53,850 nt of DNA from Anabaena subtropica FACHB-260 (GTDB lineage Bacteria > Cyanobacteriota > Cyanobacteriia > Cyanobacteriales > Nostocaceae). Position 1 is the stretch's first letter; every line of letters begins with the position of its first letter. Under the pieces are notes generated by a model. The model saw nothing but the letters and a program-made list of their open reading frames with translations, was not told the origin of the DNA and did no database searches. The stretch is taken from positions 1 through 53,850 of the forward strand of contig NZ_JACJRF010000037.1 of NCBI RefSeq assembly GCF_014697105.1, written 5' to 3'. Position numbers and translations under genes: made by a program. Below are positions 41,835 through 51,560 of this stretch, one piece after another.

Positions 41835-42722
41835 ATGCCTTGGTCTCGGATTATAAGTGGAATTGTTGCGATCGCGCTTGCTTTAGTTGCTGTCCTGTTG
41901 GGGGGTTGGTATTTTACCATCATGTTGGCAGTTGTCGTTTTTTTGGGACAACAGGAATATTTTGATTTAGTACGCACTAGAGGCATTTTGCCAGCCGCAA
42001 AAACTACCATATTCCTCAGTCAAGTTTTACTGGTTACTTGCACTTTGGATAGCAATTTAGTCGATGCTGTCATGCCCATTGCTGGTACGTTTATTTGTTT
42101 TTACTTGCTATTTCAACCAAAAATGGCCACAATCGCCGATGTTTCCGCATCGATTATGGGGCTGTTTTATGTAGGTTATTTGCCGAGTTATTGGGTGCGA
42201 TTACGAGCTATTGGCAGCACCACCGTCAGTAATTTACCTTTGGGTGGCTACTGGCCAGCAAGTTGGACTGATATTCTCGAAGAAAGAAATTTTGCCTCTA
42301 TACCACAGGGATTCAAGATCACTGTACTAACTTTCTTGTGCATCTGGGCAGCAGACATTGGTGCATACACTATCGGTAAATTCTTCGGTAAAACTAGACT
42401 ATCTGATATTAGTCCTAAGAAAACTGTTGAAGGTGCAGTCTTTGGGATCAGTGCGAGTCTAGCCGTAGCCCTGGCTGGCGCTTATTACCTTCACTTACCC
42501 AAATTTCTTTTGACTGGTATAATTTTAGGCTTACTCATTGGCTTGGCTAGTCTTTTAGGTGATCTCACTGAGTCAATGCTAAAGCGTGATGCTGGAGTTA
42601 AGGACTCTGGGCAGTTGATCCCCGGTCATGGTGGCATCTTAGACCGCACCGATAGCTATATCTTTACTGCTCCTTTGGTTTACTATTTTGTCACCCTGAT
42701 TTTGCCATTACTTGGTCAATAG
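41835..42722 (+). CDS. cdsA: Phosphatidate cytidylyltransferase CdsA
   Basis: The 295-residue multi-span membrane enzyme makes CDP-diacylglycerol, the precursor of phosphatidylglycerol and other phospholipids. The signature is seen near the C-terminus: SPKKTVEGAVFG, LGDLTESMLKRDAGVKDSG and HGGILDRTDS. About eight hydrophobic segments. The 198-bp spacer before it holds no other gene. Confidence 0.95.
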   Translation: MPWSRIISGIVAIALALVAVLLGGWYFTIMLAVVVFLGQQEYFDLVRTRGILPAAKTTIFLSQVLLVTCTLDSNLVDAVMPIAGTFICFYLLFQPKMATIADVSASIMGLFYVGYLPSYWVRLRAIGSTTVSNLPLGGYWPASWTDILEERNFASIPQGFKITVLTFLCIWAADIGAYTIGKFFGKTRLSDISPKKTVEGAVFGISASLAVALAGAYYLHLPKFLLTGIILGLLIGLASLLGDLTESMLKRDAGVKDSGQLIPGHGGILDRTDSYIFTAPLVYYFVTLILPLLGQ

Positions 42723-42756
42723 TCAGTTGTCAGTTGTCAGTTGTCAGTTGTCAGTT
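42722..42756. repeat. Heptanucleotide tandem repeat (GTCAGTT, 5 copies)
   Basis: Five perfect GTCAGTT units begin at the cdsA stop codon, followed at 42771-42806 by CCCCTGYT-type repeats. Both repeats fill the short space between convergent genes. Confidence 0.9.
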
Positions 42757-42808
42757 GTCGATTTTCTTTCCCCTGTTCCCCTGCTTCCCCTGTTCCCCTG
42801 CTTCCCGA

Positions 42809-43522
42809 TCACGGATTGACATTGACTTGTCCACGACAAACTAACTGTCCGGGGATCAGCTTCAGTTCTTGAATATCGACATCTGAGCCAAGATCCACAT
42901 TGTGGGAATCGCTACCTTCTAATAGTGTGATTTGGTTTTGTTTGACTTGGATTTGAGATAATTGCAATTCATGCCCACTGAGCAATTCTAAGTGTAAGCA
43001 AATTTCCAGGGGTATAGGTTCACTTGTAGATGTTAGGATAGCGTTCAGTTTTATTTGCTGATGGTCTAGAATAATTTTTTGCCAAAGAATAGGCTTGGAT
43101 TTTGACCAGTATTCTGGTAAAAGTTTATCCAGTACATCATTTAAAGCAGTCGATAATAACTCAGAGGAGAGGGAACTATTCAAATCCGTCTCGTCTACTG
43201 TTAACTCACCACTTACCGATACCACTTGTAATAATTGCAGTGGTTGACCCTTAAGTACTTGACCTATGTTGACTTTAATATTCTCTGCTGCGAGTTTAAT
43301 TTGTGTAATATGGAGGTCTTGGTAGATGGCATGACTAGCAAATATGGAAACCCAGGGAATGCAACCGGAGAGAAGTTGGCGATCGCTAGCTTTAATTTCT
43401 ACTTCCAGATCAGATACTTGGCTGACTTGCGATCGCAACCACAGTTTTAAAGCTGTGGTCAGCACATTTGTAATGATGCGGATTTTGTTTAAACCTCTTT
43501 TCTGGGTGTTATTCTCTGGCAT
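42809..43522 (-). CDS. DUF2993 (LmeA-like) phospholipid-binding protein
   Basis: 237 residues, no clear signal peptide. The pattern (SDLEVEIKASDRQLLSGCIP, AENIKVNIGQVLKGQPLQL, LSGELTVDETDLN-like) fits DUF2993, a TULIP-like fold in cyanobacteria and actinobacteria that binds lipids. A role in lipid transport between membranes is inferred. It is convergent with cdsA. Confidence 0.75.
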   Translation of the reverse strand: MPENNTQKRGLNKIRIITNVLTTALKLWLRSQVSQVSDLEVEIKASDRQLLSGCIPWVSIFASHAIYQDLHITQIKLAAENIKVNIGQVLKGQPLQLLQVVSVSGELTVDETDLNSSLSSELLSTALNDVLDKLLPEYWSKSKPILWQKIILDHQQIKLNAILTSTSEPIPLEICLHLELLSGHELQLSQIQVKQNQITLLEGSDSHNVDLGSDVDIQELKLIPGQLVCRGQVNVNP

Positions 43523-43666
43523 TTAACCACTCTACTGATGGGTATTTGCGGGGTAATCAACCGAAATTTAAATAAGTCTTAACTGTAACATTTATGGCTA
43601 ATATCTACAAAATGCCAATATTATGATTATTGTTTAAACCCTTAAAGTATTATCCGTAATTTTTAC

Positions 43667-44455
43667 ATGGAGGATAGGTTACAAAAAGTTCTTTCTCAAT
43701 GGGGTATTGCCTCTCGTCGGGAGGCAGAAGAAATGATTCGGCGATCGCGGGTGCGAATCAATGGTACATTGGCTCAATTAGGTCAAAAAGTTGACCCTCA
43801 AAGAGATATAATTACAGTAGATGGTAAGTCAGTATCTGCTCAAGAACATCCTCATCTAACATACTTATTATTAAACAAACCCACCGGAGTAGTTTCTACT
43901 TGCTACGATCCCCAGGGTAGAAAGACTGTGTTAGATTTATTGTCAGAAGAATTACGCAAGGGTTTGGGTCTTCATCCAGTTGGTCGCCTAGACGCAGATT
44001 CTACAGGAGCATTAATACTGACAAATGATGGAGATTTGACGTTCAGGTTGACTCATCCAAGTCACAGTATTCCCAAGACTTATCAAGTTTTAGTTAAAGG
44101 TCATCCCCCTGAAGCAGTGCTACAAATGTGGCGGTGGGGTGTGCTGTTAGATGGGAGAAAAACCCGTCCAGCCAAGGTAAGCTTGCTAGAAAGTCTTGGT
44201 AATAAAACTCGTTTAGAAATCGTTTTGCAGGAGGGACGCAATCGCCAAATTCGCCGTGTAGCAGAACAATTGGGATATCCGGTAATTAAATTACACCGCA
44301 CTGCGATTGGTTCAATTCAATTACAAACACCAAAAAAACCCTTATTACGTGAAGGAAATTATCGGTTTCTTCAGGATGACGAAATTTGCGGTTTGCAAGA
44401 GCAGGTAAAGCATATCCCTATCAAATCAGTCAACATTAAAAATCTCCAGCCATAA
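43667..44455 (+). CDS. Ribosomal large-subunit pseudouridine synthase (RluB/RsuA family)
   Basis: 262 residues. An N-terminal S4 domain (LQKVLSQWGIASRREAEEMI) is followed by a catalytic domain with the conserved Asp in VGRLDADSTGALILTNDG and a C-terminal EGRNRQIRRVAEQLGYPV. It converts a uridine in rRNA to pseudouridine. RluB or RluE-like specificity cannot be told from this. Confidence 0.92.
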   Translation: MEDRLQKVLSQWGIASRREAEEMIRRSRVRINGTLAQLGQKVDPQRDIITVDGKSVSAQEHPHLTYLLLNKPTGVVSTCYDPQGRKTVLDLLSEELRKGLGLHPVGRLDADSTGALILTNDGDLTFRLTHPSHSIPKTYQVLVKGHPPEAVLQMWRWGVLLDGRKTRPAKVSLLESLGNKTRLEIVLQEGRNRQIRRVAEQLGYPVIKLHRTAIGSIQLQTPKKPLLREGNYRFLQDDEICGLQEQVKHIPIKSVNIKNLQP

Positions 44456-44540
44456 AGACGGTTAGTTGATAAATTTTGACTGAAAATTAAGACTTAATTC
44501 TATTAAAAGATTCAGCTGAGGTAAGGAGTTTAGACAAGTC

Positions 44541-45365
44541 ATGAAATGGCTAAAAAGAAAGCAGGATGCGCAACCACAACTTTCCGTAGAGCAACAAAGA
44601 GCCGAAAAAATAGCAGAGTTAGGCGCTCAATTATGGGCTTCCCGACAAGAACGGGGTTTATCTTTAGAAGAAATGGTCGCCATGACCAAAATTCCCCGAC
44701 GATTGTTGCAAGCAATTGAAGAAGGTAATCTCAATGATTTGCCAGAACCAATCTATATTCAAGGTTTAATTAGACAATTTGCGGATGCAGTCGGCTTTAA
44801 TGGTGCAGAATTTGCAAGCAATTTCCCTGTTGCTTCCGAGCAAATGAAACTTCAGCCTGTAGGCGAACCTAAATCAATTGGTCTATTACGTCCTATACAT
44901 CTTTATTTACTTTACATATTTGTCATTATCTGCTCTGTTAGTGGGTTGTCTCAATTATTGAATAATGCCGAGTTGAGGGCAAATAATAACGAGAGTACAC
45001 CAGTAATAGGTCAAGGAACTGTAGTCAACTCTCAAGAGAAGTTAATCAAAACTGAACCTGTAAGCGATGACCGAGCGTCGATAGGAGACCATCATAGTAG
45101 AGACAAAAGTAATCAATCAGTACAGATTGGTGTCACCCTCAAAGCATCATCGTGGATTCGTGTAGTAGCTGACGGTAAAACAGAATTTGAGGGGACTTTA
45201 CCAGAAGGTACTCATCGAGTTTGGAAAGCCGAAGAACAACTAACAGTAAAAACCAACAATGCAGGTGGTGTGCTGATGAGTGTCAATCAGCAAGCAGCCA
45301 AAGAAATGGGACAACTAGGTGAAGAGGAAGAAATTAAGATTGCTGCTGCTAAACCTGGATTGTAG
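44541..45365 (+). CDS. RodZ-like membrane protein with helix-turn-helix and DUF4115
   Basis: 274 residues: an N-terminal HTH_25-type domain (~25-95, GLSLEEMVAMTKIPRRLLQA), a single membrane span (~117-138, IHLYLLYIFVIICSVSG), a polar linker and a C-terminal beta domain (IGVTLKASSWIRVVADGKTE). This is the RodZ layout; RodZ links MreB to the cell wall machinery in rods. The polar part may be periplasmic. It follows the pseudouridine synthase with an 85-bp gap. Confidence 0.85.
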   Translation: MKWLKRKQDAQPQLSVEQQRAEKIAELGAQLWASRQERGLSLEEMVAMTKIPRRLLQAIEEGNLNDLPEPIYIQGLIRQFADAVGFNGAEFASNFPVASEQMKLQPVGEPKSIGLLRPIHLYLLYIFVIICSVSGLSQLLNNAELRANNNESTPVIGQGTVVNSQEKLIKTEPVSDDRASIGDHHSRDKSNQSVQIGVTLKASSWIRVVADGKTEFEGTLPEGTHRVWKAEEQLTVKTNNAGGVLMSVNQQAAKEMGQLGEEEEIKIAAAKPGL

Positions 45366-45468
45366 AAGAGGTATAAGGGTATGGGGGTATAGGGGTATAG
45401 CTATTAAATCTACACCCCTACACCCTTAAACCCCCACACTCTAAATTACGAATTACAAATTAATTCCT

Positions 45469-46977
45469 CTATCTTCCATGAGGGGCGCGACCGTAGAGTT
45501 TGGTTAGAGTCTTAAGGCGATCGCTTAATTCATCTGTTAAAGCTGAGGAATCATAGCGCCACGCCCAATTTCCTGTAGCAATGCTAGGGAAATTCATTCG
45601 CGCCTCATTACCCAAACCCAAAATATCCTGCAAGGGAAGAATCGCTTGATTAGCTATGGAACCCAACGCCAAGCGAATTAAATCCCAGTGGATACCTTCA
45701 GGACTAACACAACCCAAATAAAGTAATAGATTTTGTTTCTCGTAGTCATTGGCTTGGTTGAACCAACCTACTGTTGTGTCATTATCGTGAGTCCCCGTGT
45801 AAACCACAAAATTACGGGTGTAATTGAAAGGTAAAAATGGATTACCAGGGTCAGAACCAAAAGCAAACTGCAAAACCTTCATCCCTGGAAATTCGTACTT
45901 GTCTCGTAGTGCTTCTACTTCTGGTGTGATCACTCCTAAATCTTCTGCTAAGACAGGTAATTTACCCAGTTTTTGCTTAATTGCATCGAATAGTTCCTCT
46001 CCTGGTGCTGTCACCCACTCACCATTCATAGCTGTTTCCTCTCCTTGGGGTACAGTCCAGAAAGCTTCAAACCCCCGGAAGTGGTCGATGCGAATCACAT
46101 CAACGTAATCCAGCATCGCTTCAAAACGCTGCACCCACCACTCAAAGTCTTGTTTTTGCAATTCCTCCCAGTTGTAAACCGGGTTGCCCCACAACTGACC
46201 AGTAGCACTAAAATAATCTGGTGGAACACCCGCCATGAGTGCAACTTCTCCCGTTTCTTCATCTAGGCAAAATATTTCAGGATTCGCCCAAACATCAGCA
46301 CTATCATGGGCTACGTAAATTGGAATATCACCGATAATTTCTATCCCCCGCATATTGGCGTAAGTCTTCAACTCTGACCACTCGCGGAAAAATTCATACT
46401 GAATGAACTTATAATAGAAAATCTCATCGGTCATCTGACGCTGTACCTTCTCCAAGGCTTCTGGTTCACGCTGCGCCAGTGCTGGTTCCCAAGTGTGCCA
46501 ACTAGCGCCATCTTGGGTATCTTTCAGCGCCATAAATAAGGCATAATCATCTAACCAATAGGCTTTAGTTTCACAAAACCCCGCAAATTCTTTCTGCTGT
46601 AAGGCTGATGCTTTAGTTTTAAAATTTTCACAAGCTTTCTTGAGGAGTTGAATCTTAATTGATGCAACCTGCTCATAATCAACTTTTTCGGTGGGAAGGT
46701 TTGGTAAATCAACTAAGTCAGCTTCAGTTAGTAAACCTTCGTTGAGTAATTGTTCTGGGCTAATTAGCAGATGATTTCCCGCTAATGCTGAGTAACACAT
46801 ATAAGGAGAATTACCGTAACCTGTCGGCCCCAAGGGTAATACTTGCCAAAATTGCTGATAGCTTTTTTCGAGGAAATCAATAAACTTGTAGGCTTCTAAG
46901 CCTAAATCCCCGATACCAAATTGACTAGGAAACGAGGTAGGATGCAGTAGAACACCGCTTGATCTAATAAAAGGCAT
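45469..46977 (-). CDS. malQ: 4-alpha-glucanotransferase MalQ
   Basis: The 502-residue glycoside hydrolase family 77 enzyme transfers maltosyl units in glycogen/maltodextrin metabolism. Seen: SGVLLHPTSFPSQFGIGDLG, IGDIPIYVAHDSADVW, DVIRIDHFRGFEAFWTVP (nucleophile Asp), LAEDLGVIT and TGTHDNDTTVGWF. Length is standard for bacterial MalQ. Confidence 0.95.
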   Translation of the reverse strand: MPFIRSSGVLLHPTSFPSQFGIGDLGLEAYKFIDFLEKSYQQFWQVLPLGPTGYGNSPYMCYSALAGNHLLISPEQLLNEGLLTEADLVDLPNLPTEKVDYEQVASIKIQLLKKACENFKTKASALQQKEFAGFCETKAYWLDDYALFMALKDTQDGASWHTWEPALAQREPEALEKVQRQMTDEIFYYKFIQYEFFREWSELKTYANMRGIEIIGDIPIYVAHDSADVWANPEIFCLDEETGEVALMAGVPPDYFSATGQLWGNPVYNWEELQKQDFEWWVQRFEAMLDYVDVIRIDHFRGFEAFWTVPQGEETAMNGEWVTAPGEELFDAIKQKLGKLPVLAEDLGVITPEVEALRDKYEFPGMKVLQFAFGSDPGNPFLPFNYTRNFVVYTGTHDNDTTVGWFNQANDYEKQNLLLYLGCVSPEGIHWDLIRLALGSIANQAILPLQDILGLGNEARMNFPSIATGNWAWRYDSSALTDELSDRLKTLTKLYGRAPHGR

Positions 46978-47164
46978 ATTTTACTTTCAATACAGCAAGA
47001 AGCGATGGTGCAAGCGCCCATCACAAGTGATCGCATCGAATCTATCACGCCAAGACCACCTTGGAAAGCTATCGGTAGATAGGGGAATGGGAAGAAGCAG
47101 GGGAGCAGGGAGCAGGGAGCAGGGGAGTAGGGAGAAGAGAACTGTTAACTAATGACTAATGACT

Positions 47165-47602
47165 ATGAATTACAGAAATCCTGCACCTACGGTTGATATC
47201 ATCATTGAGTTGATAGACAGACCACATAGACCGATAGTATTAATTGAGCGACATAATCAGCCTTTGGGTTGGGCGCTTCCTGGGGGTTTTGTGGATTATG
47301 GGGAAGCTGTGGAAGTAGCGGCGCAACGGGAAGCGGAAGAAGAAACGGGTTTGCAGGTGGAATTAGTTGAGCAGTTTTTGGTGTATTCTGACCCTAGTCG
47401 AGACCCTCGTCAGCATACCATTAGTGTTGTGTTTTTGGCGACAGCGACAGGAGAACCCAAAGCGGGAGATGATGCTAAAGGTGTAGGCATTTTTGAGCCT
47501 TGGCTTGTACCTAATAATTTATGTTTTGACCACGATCGCATTTTGCGGGATTATTGGCGTTATCGCCATTATGGGATTCGTCCCAGATTGGGTTTTGAGT
47601 AA
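47165..47602 (+). CDS. Nudix hydrolase
   Basis: About 145 residues from ATG 47165; the ATG two codons earlier lies in a TAATGACT heptamer repeat. The Nudix box is complete: [20 protein letters not shown] followed by ETGL. Features [19 protein letters not shown] resemble the ADP-ribose or nucleotide-sugar type hydrolases. Overlaps no other gene; the ridA-like gene follows 18 bp later. Confidence 0.82.
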   Translation: MNYRNPAPTVDIIIELIDRPHRPIVLIERHNQPLGWALPGGFVDYGEAVEVAAQREAEEETGLQVELVEQFLVYSDPSRDPRQHTISVVFLATATGEPKAGDDAKGVGIFEPWLVPNNLCFDHDRILRDYWRYRHYGIRPRLGFE

Positions 47603-47620
47603 CGCACCGCAGAGGAAACC

Positions 47621-48019
47621 ATGACACATCAAGTTATTCGTACTGATAAAGCACCTGCACCAGTGGGGCCTTATAATCAAGCGATCGCTGCTTCTGGTAA
47701 ATTATTATTTGTAGCTGGACAAATTGCCATCGATCCCCGATTGGGTGATGTTGTCTATACTGATGATGTAAAAAAGCAAACTGAGCAAGTATTCGCTAAT
47801 TTGGAAGCTATCTTGACAGCAGCAGGTGTGACTTTTAAAAACGTGGTCAAAACTAGCGTATTCTTGGCTGATATGAATGACTTTGCAGATGTAAATGCAG
47901 TTTACGCTAAGTATTTTGACGAAGCCACAGCGCCGGCTCGTGCTTGTGTAGAGGTGTCGCGGTTGCCAAAAGATGTATTAGTAGAAATTGAATGTATTGC
48001 TGTTATTCCTGAAAAATAG
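47621..48019 (+). CDS. ridA: RidA family reactive-imine deaminase
   Basis: The 132-residue trimeric enzyme hydrolyses reactive enamine/imine intermediates made by PLP enzymes. Seen: [42 protein letters not shown] and the active-site Arg in [20 protein letters not shown]. The 18-bp gap suggests co-transcription with the Nudix gene. Confidence 0.93.
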   Translation: MTHQVIRTDKAPAPVGPYNQAIAASGKLLFVAGQIAIDPRLGDVVYTDDVKKQTEQVFANLEAILTAAGVTFKNVVKTSVFLADMNDFADVNAVYAKYFDEATAPARACVEVSRLPKDVLVEIECIAVIPEK

Positions 48020-48029
48020 TGAAATTTCT

Positions 48030-48056
48030 AGATCCCCTGTAAAAAATAGGGGATCT
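48030..48056 (+). terminator. Terminator-like hairpin after ridA
   Basis: AGATCCCC and GGGGATCT form a perfect 8-bp stem around an 11-base loop, 11 bases after the stop, followed by TATCTTTCTATT. The cysteine-desulfurase-like gene converges from the other side. Confidence 0.65.
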
Positions 48057-48072
48057 TATCTTTCTATTAATT

Positions 48073-49437
48073 CTAATGATGCTCAATTTCTTTTAAAGCT
48101 TGCAGTAATTGCAAAATCTCTTCTACTGAATTGTAATGTACTAGCCCAAGGCGCAATAAGCCGCCACTGGCTTCTACACCTAGTTTCTCAGTGAGGCTCA
48201 AGGCATAAAAGTTACCATGCCAGGAGAAAATACCGCGATCGCCTAATTCTTTTGCAAGAGTTTCTGGACTTTTACCTTGGAGTCGAATTGCTACTGTTGG
48301 TGTTCGCCAAGCAAAACGATTGGGGTCTGTGATGCCATATATAGTTAATCCAGGAATTTCTTGCAAGCCGGAAATCAGCTTATGGCTCAATTCTCGTTCA
48401 TATTGCTGAATGGCTGACATGGCTGCAACTAGAGCCGCCCGGCGACTGTGATAAGCTGATGCCAGAGTGGATGATGGTTGTTCTGGTGATGTTAAAAACC
48501 GGGGACAATGGAAGTGTTCTAAGCCTTCCTTATCAGCCTCGATCAACGTAGAAACCAACTCATCGTCTATTGTTGGCGAGACATGACAACCTAATTTTGC
48601 CAAATAGTTAATCGCCGCTACCACACCCGCCAGTCCTTCAAAGTTCAGGGTTCCGGTTTCCCAACGGGATGGAACTTCATCGGGGGCTGGTTTGACTTTA
48701 TAAGGTTGCAGATTTGCAAGATATTCTCGCTTACCATACAAAATTCCTACGTGGGGGCCGAAGAATTTGTATGCAGAACAGGCGAGAAAGTCGCATCCCA
48801 AAGCATGAACATTAATCGGCCCATGAGGAGCATAATGAACTGCATCGACAAACACCAAAGCGCCTACAGCATGGGCTAGTTTGACGATGGTGGCGATATC
48901 GTTGATTGTCCCGACAGCGTTGGAAGCATAAGTGACTGCTACTAACTTGGTGCGGGGGTTAATCTGTTGTTCTAAATCGCTTATATCTAAGGTGCAATCA
49001 TCAATTTTGACATCGACAACGCGAATAATTGCACCTTGTTCTGCCAAAGCATACCAGGAAGAAACATTAGCCGAGTGGTCTAGCCGTGTAACGATAATTT
49101 CATCACCAGGTTTGATTGTGCGTCCAATAGCGCGACTCAAGGTAAAGGTGAGGGTCGTCATGTTAGCGCCGAAAACCACCTCATCACTATGACAACCCAA
49201 AAAATCAGCGATCGCTGTTCTAGCTGCGATAATTAAAGCATCTGTCCGCGCACTGGTAGCAAAATACCCGTGAGCATTGGCATTTGACCTCACTAAATAG
49301 TCACTGATAGCATCGAGAACAGAACCCGGTACTTGTGTTCCACCGGGGCCATCAAAGAATATGGCTGGTTGTCCGTTAATTTTTTGTGTAAGTGCTGGAA
49401 ACTGAGCGCGTATCCATTTTAGGTCTAAAGCTTCCAT
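48073..49437 (-). CDS. Cysteine-desulfurase-like aminotransferase class V protein
   Basis: About 454 residues from ATG 49437, chosen because AGGAG lies 6 bases upstream; an upstream start would translate heptamer repeats. The PLP-lysine lies in CSAYKFFGPHVGILYGK. Other fold features: FDGPGGTQVPGSVLDAI, VTYASNAVGTINDI and FVDAVHYAPHGP. The best family fit is the cysteine-desulfurase-like group (TIGR01976 type), whose substrates are not firmly known. Confidence 0.85.
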   Translation of the reverse strand: MEALDLKWIRAQFPALTQKINGQPAIFFDGPGGTQVPGSVLDAISDYLVRSNANAHGYFATSARTDALIIAARTAIADFLGCHSDEVVFGANMTTLTFTLSRAIGRTIKPGDEIIVTRLDHSANVSSWYALAEQGAIIRVVDVKIDDCTLDISDLEQQINPRTKLVAVTYASNAVGTINDIATIVKLAHAVGALVFVDAVHYAPHGPINVHALGCDFLACSAYKFFGPHVGILYGKREYLANLQPYKVKPAPDEVPSRWETGTLNFEGLAGVVAAINYLAKLGCHVSPTIDDELVSTLIEADKEGLEHFHCPRFLTSPEQPSSTLASAYHSRRAALVAAMSAIQQYERELSHKLISGLQEIPGLTIYGITDPNRFAWRTPTVAIRLQGKSPETLAKELGDRGIFSWHGNFYALSLTEKLGVEASGGLLRLGLVHYNSVEEILQLLQALKEIEHH

Positions 49438-49463
49438 ATAAAACTCCTGATATTCAAAATTAT

Positions 49464-49505
49464 GAGTAATGAGTAATGAGTAATGAGTAATGAGTAATGA
49501 GTAAA
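49464..49505. repeat. Heptanucleotide tandem repeat (GAGTAAT, about 6 copies)
   Basis: Five perfect GAGTAAT units and one variant, upstream of the cysteine-desulfurase-like gene. On the minus strand the array is open and would translate as LLITHYS-type repeats. Confidence 0.9.
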
Positions 49506-49632
49506 TACTCCTGCTCCCTTGCTCCCCTGCCTCCTCTGCTCCCCTGCTTTTTTCTACGTTGGTCATACTTGTAAAGAGAACAAAAGATGTAATATCTTGT
49601 GTGATAAGAAATATGGGGGTGTAAGAGAAATT

Positions 49633-49660
49633 AACTAATGACTAATGACTAATGACTAAT
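49633..49660. repeat. Heptanucleotide tandem repeat (GACTAAT, about 4 copies)
   Basis: One AACTAAT and three GACTAAT units in the divergent spacer upstream of the Rieske oxygenase gene. Confidence 0.88.
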
Positions 49661-49702
49661 GTAACAAATTCACTTTTATAGCCGAAAAGGATGCCTTAAA
49701 CT

Positions 49703-50746
49703 ATGTCCTCTCTGTCTCAAATTGTGCCTGTACGTGATGTTCGTCAGTTGGGTATTAATCTTAATCATTGGTATGTAATTGCACGTAGTGATGAAGTCAC
49801 GAATAAGCCTTTGGGTGTGACACTTTGGCATCAGGCGATCGCACTGTATCGAGACAAAGAAGGACAAATTCACGCCCTAGAAGACCGTTGTCCCCACCGT
49901 CAAGTTAAACTTAGTCACGGTCAAGTCATCGGTAATGAATTAGAATGTGCTTATCATGGTTGGCGCTTCAATCATCATGGTGAATGTGCATCTGTTCCAT
50001 ACTTAGCAGAGAATCAAAAAATACCAAACTGCACAATTCGCCGTTACCCAGTCAAAGAACAAGACGGTTTTATTTGGTTATTTCCTGGTGATGGAGAACC
50101 ATCTGTAGAGCCTCTGGGTTTACCAGAATGGGATCATTTGAATTACATTGCTTCAGTTGCCATTATTAACTGTCAGGCTCATTATTCTTATTTAATTGAA
50201 AACCTGATGGATATGTATCACGGACATTTACATGAAGATTTACAAGCTTGGGCAGAAGCAGAATTACAAGACATCAAAGAATCAAGCGATCGTGTAGACG
50301 CTCATTATCAAGCCCAAAGCTATTACAAAATAGATAAAATTTGGTCTATTTCGCAATTATTTTTCCCGGCTTTACGACGCTTACATCCTGAACCTTTAGA
50401 TGTGAGTTACATCTATCCCCATTGGATGTCTACCTTGGGAAAAGATTTTAAAATTTATTGTTTATTGTGTCCGATAAATGAAACTCAAACAAAAGCTTAT
50501 TTAATTCATTTCACATCTCTAAACGCTTTTTGGCGCTTGCATAAATTACCTATATGGTTTCGACGATTTATCAAAGATAGTTTGTTTGGTGCAGCCCAAA
50601 AATTTCTTGATGGTTTAGTTGTTAAAGATGTACAGATGATTGAAGAAGAACAGCAAGCTTATTTACAAAATCCCCAAAGACGCAATTATGAGTTGAATCG
50701 AGCTTTAGTTAGTGTACAAAGATTGATGAAAAATCAAGCATCATAA
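49703..50746 (+). CDS. Rieske-type ring-hydroxylating oxygenase alpha subunit-like protein
   Basis: 347 residues. The Rieske 2Fe-2S motif is CPHRQVKLSHG followed by CAYHGWRF. The mononuclear iron site lies in NLMDMYHGHLHEDL (Asp/His-rich). Proteins of this type in cyanobacteria hydroxylate aromatic or carotenoid-like substrates; the substrate here is not evident. Residues 325-347 are Gln/Asn-rich. Confidence 0.85.
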   Translation: MSSLSQIVPVRDVRQLGINLNHWYVIARSDEVTNKPLGVTLWHQAIALYRDKEGQIHALEDRCPHRQVKLSHGQVIGNELECAYHGWRFNHHGECASVPYLAENQKIPNCTIRRYPVKEQDGFIWLFPGDGEPSVEPLGLPEWDHLNYIASVAIINCQAHYSYLIENLMDMYHGHLHEDLQAWAEAELQDIKESSDRVDAHYQAQSYYKIDKIWSISQLFFPALRRLHPEPLDVSYIYPHWMSTLGKDFKIYCLLCPINETQTKAYLIHFTSLNAFWRLHKLPIWFRRFIKDSLFGAAQKFLDGLVVKDVQMIEEEQQAYLQNPQRRNYELNRALVSVQRLMKNQAS

Positions 50747-50874
50747 AATGAGAACATAGGATTTAAAGCCTACCTAGAAGCTTATATCTAAAGTGAGTTT
50801 GACAGTTTGAAAAAAGCATCAAAAAAGCCGAAACTTGAAAAAGAAAAAATTAAAGGAATCATAGCTAAACTACC

Positions 50875-51324
50875 TTATATTTTTCGCAGGTCTTCATCCG
50901 GTGGATGCCAACCGCCTTTGATCCAAAGACGGCGCGCTTTGACAATCGACCCCTCATTATGACGTTCATCATTTAAATCTAAACTATTACAAGTAGCCCG
51001 TCCGGTGGAAGTAAGCCCAATAATTTTTAGACCATCTTCTGACCAAATAAAGTGGTCATGCCACTTTTGCTGGCGTGGATTAAATAGAGGTATGATTTCT
51101 CCTGTATTTGGGTCAATTCCAGTCGTGAAGTTATAACGATACCCGTTACAACGCTGACAAGCTAACGCTAGGTTATCAGGGGCATCTGAACCGCCGAGAG
51201 ATTGAGGCATGATGTGGTCAATTGAAAATAGCGCAGCACTTGCTTCTTCAGAAGAATGACAGTATTCACAAAGAAATTTAGCTCTTGCTCGGACTAATTT
51301 TTTGGTGACATCATTGATGGTCAT
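50875..51324 (-). CDS. HNH endonuclease
   Basis: 149 residues. The HNH fold shows CEYCHSS (zinc cysteines), IDHIMPQSLGGSDAPDNLAL and CQRCNGYR. The start ATG overlaps the stop of the 79-residue gene (ATGA), which indicates translational coupling. Proteins of this type are abundant in cyanobacteria and their targets are mostly unknown. Confidence 0.85.
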   Translation of the reverse strand: MTINDVTKKLVRARAKFLCEYCHSSEEASAALFSIDHIMPQSLGGSDAPDNLALACQRCNGYRYNFTTGIDPNTGEIIPLFNPRQQKWHDHFIWSEDGLKIIGLTSTGRATCNSLDLNDERHNEGSIVKARRLWIKGGWHPPDEDLRKI

Positions 51325-51560
51325 GATTCTGAGATAATCTTGGCATTGAGCAAGGTAAAAATTCTATCAAGTTCTAATATTCCTGCCAATTCCGCGTCTT
51401 CCTCTGAGGTTAGTAATCCGGCTTTTTTCTTCTCAGATAGTTCTTCGAGTCGAGACTGTAATTCTTCAGTAAATTTAAATAAATATATATTCCTAACTTG
51501 ACTTAGTTTGATTCCAGATTCTACCCAGAATGAGGGTTGGACCATCATTTGAGTAATCAT
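51321..51560 (-). CDS. Small protein coupled to the HNH nuclease, function unknown
   Basis: 79 residues: an N-terminal MITQMMVQPSFWVESGIKLS segment, then a charged helical part (TEELQSRLEELSEKKKAGLL, TSEEDAELAGILELDRIFTL). The last base pairs overlap the HNH start by 4 bases. It resembles short proteins I recall beside HNH genes in Nostocales. The order (small helical protein first) and the overlap recall a toxin-antitoxin or immunity pair; that is inference. Confidence 0.65.
   Translation of the reverse strand: MITQMMVQPSFWVESGIKLSQVRNIYLFKFTEELQSRLEELSEKKKAGLLTSEEDAELAGILELDRIFTLLNAKIISES

Noticed and set aside
49438-49566. N-terminal extension of the cysteine-desulfurase-like protein
   Set aside because: It translates the GAGTAAT heptamers and C/T repeats; ATG 49437 has a proper AGGAG site.
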